Assembly (NCBI GenBank): GCA_001915025.1
Contig: MNDR01000096.1
Coordinates: forward strand, 1-43,352
Direction: 5' to 3'
Origin: Gemmatimonadetes bacterium 13_2_20CM_2_65_7
Lineage (GTDB): Bacteria; Gemmatimonadota; Gemmatimonadetes; Gemmatimonadales; GWC2-71-9
Length of the DNA: 43,352 nt
The notes beneath the pieces were generated by a model. That model was not told where the DNA came from. It did no database searches and saw nothing but the letters and a program-made list of their open reading frames with translations. A program made the position numbers and the translations under genes. This document shows positions 38,972-43,352 of this stretch, piece by piece; positions within the stretch are counted from its first letter, which is position 1, and every line of letters begins with the position of its first letter.

Positions 38972-41900
38972 CCGTCACCGATACGCCAGTCATGCAGCAG
39001 TACCGCGACATCAAAGCCCGCTACCCCCAAACCATCCTGTTCTTCCGGATGGGGGACTTCTACGAAATGTTCGAGGACGACGCCAAGCTCGCGGCGCGCG
39101 AGCTGGGGCTGACGCTGACGTCCCGCAACAACGGCGGCGCGGCCGAAGTCCCACTGGCGGGCGTTCCCGTGAAAGCGGCGACCGAGTACCTGCGCCGGCT
39201 GATTGCGAAGGGCCACCGCGTCGCGATCTGCGAACAAATCGAGGATCCCAAGCTCGCCAAAGGCGTCGTCCGCCGGGCCGTGGTGGAAACGGTCACACCC
39301 GGTACCGTGCTGACCGACGACTGGCTGCTGCGCAATCGCAACAACTACCTCGTCGCCCTCGATCCGCGCGGTCAGACCGGCGGCCTGGCGGCGCTCGATC
39401 TCACGACGGGCGAGATGGTGCTCGAGGTCGTGCCGGTCGCCGATCTCGCGCAATCGTTGGCACGCTTCGAAGCCCGGGAATTGGTGCTGCCCGCTGAAAC
39501 GTCGTACGCCGCGCCCGGAGCGACGGTGACCACGCGAGAGGCGTGGGAATTCGATGTCGAGCTCGGGCGTGAAGATCTGATGCGCACGTACGCCATCGCC
39601 TCGCTCGACGGACTCGGCGTCGGACCCGACGATCGACCGGCAATTGGAGCCGCAGGCGCGCTGTTGCGCTACGCGCGCGAGCTGAAGCCGGGCGGGCTGC
39701 CGCACCTTACGCATCCCACGATCGTGCGTCGTGGCGACGTCCTCCCACTCGACGAGATGACGCGCCGCAACCTCGAGCTCGTCGAGCCGCTGCGATCGGG
39801 GGTCGAAGGGGCCACCCTGCTCGAAGTGCTCGATCGTACACTGACGCCCATGGGTGGCCGGCTGCTGCGCCGCTGGCTGCTCGCTCCGCTTGTCGATCCC
39901 ACCGCGATCAACGCGCGGCTCGACGCCGTGCAAGTCCTGGTCGACGACGGCCGGGGCCGGCAGCGCCTGCGCGAATCACTCGACGGCGTGCGCGATCTCG
40001 AACGCCTGGCCGGCCGGGCCGCACTCGGGCGTGCGACGCCACGCGAGATGGGTGCGTTGCGCGATTCGATTTTGCGATTGCCCGATGTCGCAGGGGCGCT
40101 GGGCGGTCTCCAGGGGCGGGAACACTCGACGCTACTCGAACAGACCGCGCAGCGGCTCGATCTGCTCACGGATCTCGGTGAGGAGTTGAGCCGGGCGCTC
40201 GTGGAACGTCCGCCCGCGCAGCTCGATGATGGTGACTCCTTCAAGCAGGGCTACGACCCAGAGCTGGATGCGCTCAAAGACGCGCGCGACGGCGGCAAGC
40301 AGTACATCGCCTCGTTGCAGGCGCGCGAACGTGAACGCACCGGGATTGGGTCGCTGAAGGTGGGCTTCAATAAAGTCTTCGGTTACTACATCGAGATCAC
40401 GCACGCCCATCGGGACCGTGTACCCGGCGACTACGAACGGCGGCAAACGCTCACCGGCGCCGAGCGATACGTCACACCAGATCTGAAAGAGTACGAAGCC
40501 AAGGTGCTGGGTGCCGAGGAGCGAATTGCGCAGCGCGAGGGGGAGCTCCTCGATGCGTTGCGCCGGCAGGTCGCGGCCGCGATCGGTCGCGTGCAGGGCA
40601 GTGCCGGCTTACTCGCGCAGCTCGATGTCTGGGCGGCCCTCGCCGACGTCGGCGAGCGCGAGGGCTACACTCGACCCGAGGTGAATGGATCGTTCACGCT
40701 CGAGCTCGAAGGCAGCCGCCATCCCGTGGTGGAACGCATGATGCCCCGCGAGGCCTTCATCCCGAACGACGTCACGCTGGATGAAGCGGGCCGGGTCGTG
40801 TTGTTGACCGGCCCCAACATGGCCGGCAAATCGACCCTGCTTCGCCAAGTGGGATTGTGCGTGGTACTCGCGCAGATGGGCTCGTTCGTTCCCTGCCGTC
40901 GGGCGTCGGTGGGCGTCGTGGATCGGCTGTTTACCCGCGTGGGCGCGTCCGACAATCTGGTGCGCGGGCAATCCACGTTCATGGTCGAGATGAGCGAAAC
41001 GAGCGCGATCCTTCATGCCGCGACCGCGCGCAGCCTCGTGCTCCTCGACGAGATCGGGCGCGGCACCTCGACGTACGACGGCGTGGCCATCGCGTGGGCC
41101 GTCACGGAGTGCCTGCACAATACGATCGGATGCAAGACGATTTTCGCGACGCACTACCACGAGCTGACCCAGCTCACCGAGGAGCTCGAGCACGTGCGCA
41201 ACTTCAATGTCGCCGTGAGAGAAGTAGGGGACGAGATCGTCTTCCTGCACCGGCTCGAGCCCGGCGGCGCGGATCGCTCGTACGGCATTCACGTCGGCCG
41301 CTTGGCGGGACTGCCCGACCCGGTCGTGACGCGGGCGTGGCAGGTGCTCCAGCTGCTCGAGGCGGGACATCACGTCGCCAAGCAACGGCCGCCTGCGCCG
41401 ATCGACGCGGCGCAGCTGGGCCTCTTCGGCGCTAGGATGGGCGGCGCGCCGGCCATCACCGCAATCGTCGTTGCGCTAGCCGGATGCCACGGCTCCGCCC
41501 CTCGAGCCGATTCGGCAACGGGGGGGGGGCAGGCAGCGCCGCCGCCTGAGTCGGAAGCGCCGGTCGCCCTCAACCCCAACGTGCCGATCGCCTATCCACC
41601 GGCCCTCTTCGATCAAAAGGTCGAAGGCGACGTCACGCTGCGATTGTTCGTCGACTCGACGGGGAAGCTGATTCCTGAATCGACGCGCGTGACCGAGCCG
41701 AGTGGCTATCCCGCGCTCGATTCCGCGGCGCTGGTAGGCGCGAGTGCGCTGCGGTTCGCCCCCGCCAAGCGGCACGGCATTCCGGTCGCCACTGCATTTC
41801 TCCAGCCTGTCGAATTTCGCCAAGTCGGTACGACGCGAGCAGGCGGTGGAACAGTGACGTTGCCACCGCCAGCCGCGCCGACACCCATACCACCGCGTGC

Positions 41901-42039
41901 CGCCGCGCCAGTTCGACGGAGACCACGCCCGGTCGCGCCCACACCCGCCCAGGCCACACCACCGCAACCCGTGCCCGCGGACACCACGCGGAAAGACACG
42001 ACCAAGACTCGTACGGATACAGGTGGCACAGCACACTAA
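38968..42039 (+). CDS. mutS: DNA mismatch repair protein MutS fused to a TonB-C-like lipoprotein
   Basis: A single 1023-residue frame. Residues 1-823 are MutS: mismatch-binding GDFYEMF near 31-37, a normal connector and lever (EMTRRNLELVEPLRSG), clamp (IGSLKVGFNKVFGYYIEITH), and ATPase with Walker A GPNMAGKST near 615, TFMVEMSETS and Walker B LLDEIGRGTSTYDG. After QLGLFG (residues 815-820), where the family often ends its conserved core, the last MutS segment (about 30-40 residues, dimer or tetramer contacts) is missing. The frame continues into MGGAPAITAIVVALAGCHGS, a lipoprotein signal, and a TonB C-terminal-like domain. This may be a true fusion, two genes sharing a frame with an internal start at 41437, or an indel. 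The start GTG overlaps the SPOR gene. Confidence 0.88.
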   Translation: MTVTDTPVMQQYRDIKARYPQTILFFRMGDFYEMFEDDAKLAARELGLTLTSRNNGGAAEVPLAGVPVKAATEYLRRLIAKGHRVAICEQIEDPKLAKGVVRRAVVETVTPGTVLTDDWLLRNRNNYLVALDPRGQTGGLAALDLTTGEMVLEVVPVADLAQSLARFEARELVLPAETSYAAPGATVTTREAWEFDVELGREDLMRTYAIASLDGLGVGPDDRPAIGAAGALLRYARELKPGGLPHLTHPTIVRRGDVLPLDEMTRRNLELVEPLRSGVEGATLLEVLDRTLTPMGGRLLRRWLLAPLVDPTAINARLDAVQVLVDDGRGRQRLRESLDGVRDLERLAGRAALGRATPREMGALRDSILRLPDVAGALGGLQGREHSTLLEQTAQRLDLLTDLGEELSRALVERPPAQLDDGDSFKQGYDPELDALKDARDGGKQYIASLQARERERTGIGSLKVGFNKVFGYYIEITHAHRDRVPGDYERRQTLTGAERYVTPDLKEYEAKVLGAEERIAQREGELLDALRRQVAAAIGRVQGSAGLLAQLDVWAALADVGEREGYTRPEVNGSFTLELEGSRHPVVERMMPREAFIPNDVTLDEAGRVVLLTGPNMAGKSTLLRQVGLCVVLAQMGSFVPCRRASVGVVDRLFTRVGASDNLVRGQSTFMVEMSETSAILHAATARSLVLLDEIGRGTSTYDGVAIAWAVTECLHNTIGCKTIFATHYHELTQLTEELEHVRNFNVAVREVGDEIVFLHRLEPGGADRSYGIHVGRLAGLPDPVVTRAWQVLQLLEAGHHVAKQRPPAPIDAAQLGLFGARMGGAPAITAIVVALAGCHGSAPRADSATGGGQAAPPPESEAPVALNPNVPIAYPPALFDQKVEGDVTLRLFVDSTGKLIPESTRVTEPSGYPALDSAALVGASALRFAPAKRHGIPVATAFLQPVEFRQVGTTRAGGGTVTLPPPAAPTPIPPRAAAPVRRRPRPVAPTPAQATPPQPVPADTTRKDTTKTRTDTGGTAH
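41437..42039 (+). CDS. TonB-C-terminal-like lipoprotein, possibly translated from its own start inside mutS frame
   Basis: If translation starts at ATG 41437, the product is a 200-residue lipoprotein: signal MGGAPAITAIVVALAGCHGS with lipobox Cys18, a Gly linker encoded over a G10 tract (41520-41529), then a TonB-C-like domain (AYPPALFDQKVEGDVTLRLF; TGKLIPESTRVTEPSGYPAL; ALRFAPAKRHGIPVATAFLQ) and a Pro/Arg-rich end. TonB C-terminal domains normally contact outer-membrane receptors or act as periplasmic partners. The usual TonB N-terminal membrane anchor is replaced by a lipid anchor. There is no stop between MutS and this part. A ribosome-binding site is not obvious (only GCTAGG just before). 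Confidence 0.5.
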   Translation: MGGAPAITAIVVALAGCHGSAPRADSATGGGQAAPPPESEAPVALNPNVPIAYPPALFDQKVEGDVTLRLFVDSTGKLIPESTRVTEPSGYPALDSAALVGASALRFAPAKRHGIPVATAFLQPVEFRQVGTTRAGGGTVTLPPPAAPTPIPPRAAAPVRRRPRPVAPTPAQATPPQPVPADTTRKDTTKTRTDTGGTAH

Positions 42040-43352
42040 GCCGTACGACAACGTCCTCGAGACGATCGGTTGGACCCCGCTGATCCGGCTGCACAAGGTC
42101 GCGCGCGGCGTCCGCACGCCGGTCTACGCGAAGGCGGAGTTCTTCAATCCCGGTGGATCCGTGAAGGACCGGATCGGGCTCGCGATGATCGAGGCCGCTG
42201 AGCGGGAAGGCCGCCTCAAGCCGGGTGGACTGATCGTCGAAGCGACGTCGGGTAATACGGGAGTCGGGCTCGCGATTGCGGCAGCGGTGAAGGGCTACCG
42301 CTGCATCTTCACGATGCCCGACAAGATGTCGCAGGAAAAAGCTCGGCTGCTGCGCGCATTGGGCGCAGAGGTCATCATCACGCCGACAGCGGTGCCGCCC
42401 GATCATCCCGACAACTACATCATGAAAGGCCGCGCCATCGCCGCGGCCAATCAAAACGCGATCTTCGCCGATCAGCACTACAACCCCGTGAATCCGGAAG
42501 TGCACTATCAGACAACCGGCCCGGAGATCTGGGAACAGACCAGCGGGAAAGTGACGCATTTCGTCTGCGCTCCCGGCACCGGCGGCACGGTGAGCGGCGC
42601 GGGACGCTTTCTGAAGGAGAAGAATCCCAAGGTTCGCATCGTCGCCGGTGATCCCGCCGGCTCGATTTACAGCGAATACGCCAAGACGCGACAAAAGAGC
42701 GAAGGGGCGCCGTACAAAGTCGAAGGCATCGGGGGCGACAAGATCCCGTCCTCATTGCACTGGGACGTGATCGACGACTGGATCGTCGTCAGCGACAAAG
42801 ATGCGATGCAGATGGCGCGGCGGCTCGCTAAAGAAGAAGGACTGTTTACCGGCGGGTCGACGGGCGTGAACGTGGTCGCGGCACTCGAGGTGGCGCGCAG
42901 GCTCGATGATCCCAAGGCGCTCATCGTCACCGTGCTCGCCGATACAGGGGAGCGCTACCTCAGCAAGGTCTACAACGAAGAATGGCTGCGTGAAAACCAG
43001 CTCATCGACGATGAGCGTCCTACCGTTGGCCGGCTGGTCACATCGAAGAACAACGACTCGCCATCGTTAATCCACGTGGCGCCGGAGGCATCGGTCCGGC
43101 AGGCGCTCAACCTGATGACGACGTACAACGTCTCGCAACTGCCGGTCCTAGATGACGGCGACGGGGTCGGTGCCGTCTCCGAGCAGGCGCTGATGGCTCG
43201 CGCGATCGGCCAGCCCAAGATCCTCGACAGCGCGGTCCGGGACGTGATGGATCCGCCCTTCCCCGTGGTGGATAGTCATTCGCCAGTCGCGCTGCTCACC
43301 ACTCTGCTGTCGCGCACCACGCCCGCGGCGCTGGTGCGGCAGGACGGCCAGC
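42023..43352 (+). CDS. Cystathionine beta-synthase with CBS domains, cut by window end
   Basis: At least 443 residues, open to the right edge. A GTG start at 42023 overlaps the preceding gene by 17 bases and gives MAQHTKPYDNVLETIGWTPL. It is a fold-type II PLP enzyme: the PLP lysine is Lys48 in NPGGSVKDRIG, the phosphate loop is EATSGNTGVGLA near 76, and GTGGTVSGAGRFLKE lies further on. A CBS domain pair starts near residue 340 (IHVAPEASVRQALNLMTTYN; RDVMDPPFPVVD), as in cystathionine beta-synthases. It condenses homocysteine with serine to cystathionine in reverse transsulfuration; a cysteine synthase role is the alternative. Cytoplasmic. Confidence 0.9.
   Translation, partial: MAQHTKPYDNVLETIGWTPLIRLHKVARGVRTPVYAKAEFFNPGGSVKDRIGLAMIEAAEREGRLKPGGLIVEATSGNTGVGLAIAAAVKGYRCIFTMPDKMSQEKARLLRALGAEVIITPTAVPPDHPDNYIMKGRAIAAANQNAIFADQHYNPVNPEVHYQTTGPEIWEQTSGKVTHFVCAPGTGGTVSGAGRFLKEKNPKVRIVAGDPAGSIYSEYAKTRQKSEGAPYKVEGIGGDKIPSSLHWDVIDDWIVVSDKDAMQMARRLAKEEGLFTGGSTGVNVVAALEVARRLDDPKALIVTVLADTGERYLSKVYNEEWLRENQLIDDERPTVGRLVTSKNNDSPSLIHVAPEASVRQALNLMTTYNVSQLPVLDDGDGVGAVSEQALMARAIGQPKILDSAVRDVMDPPFPVVDSHSPVALLTTLLSRTTPAALVRQDGQ

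Overview
This is a GC-rich bacterial window. The gene content fits a Gemmatimonadota-like soil or sediment bacterium: two very large Asp-box (sortilin/VPS10-like) secreted proteins, a complete but scattered type II secretion system (T2SS), two ECF sigma/anti-sigma pairs, and many Sec-exported proteins with simple repeats. The phylum is my inference from gene content; no database search was possible.

Layout. (1) 1-1320: a left edge that looks like an integron gene-cassette array on the minus strand. It has two small exported-protein genes, each followed by an attC-like site (440-518 complete; 1-34 cut by the window edge), then a 49-residue basic protein. (2) 1434-1585: tRNA-Phe(GAA), minus strand, with a promoter and a terminator-like hairpin. 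(3) 1652-20733: the secretion block. A large Asp-box protein is followed by gspH, convergent gspG, and a three-gene signalling operon (tandem-PAS protein, histidine kinase, NtrC-like regulator without its GAFTGA segment). Two exported proteins come next (one unknown, one FG-GAP lipoprotein), then gspJ-I-K on the plus strand meeting gspL-M-C-D-E-F on the minus strand at interlocked stop codons. (4) 20862-26060: a candidate structured RNA, a GT2 glycosyltransferase, a ChbG/YdjC deacetylase, a GT87-like membrane protein, an Asp-box lipoprotein and an EamA exporter. (5) 26057-29913: a second large Asp-box protein and an outer-membrane-lipoprotein-sorting-like protein, minus strand. (6) 30002-35516: upp, then a tight operon of ECF sigma factor, anti-sigma factor and two exported HEAT-repeat proteins, followed by a YdcF-like protein and a Nudix hydrolase. 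(7) 35728-43352: a second ECF/ZAS anti-sigma pair, holA, a TPR-SPOR protein with an inverted 8-mer repeat in its signal peptide, a mutS reading frame fused to a TonB-C-terminal-like lipoprotein, and cystathionine beta-synthase running off the window.

How it works together. The T2SS genes supply inner-membrane ATPase, platform, pseudopilins and secretin; the exported proteins lying between the pseudopilin genes are natural candidate substrates. The most system-like novelties are the ECF/anti-sigma/double-HEAT operon, whose HEAT units alternate strictly between two motif types, the MutS-TonB fusion, and the cassette array. Three genes (1652, 21722, 25197) show family-conserved sequence upstream of any ATG/GTG/TTG, which suggests non-canonical starts, frameshifts or N-terminal loss.
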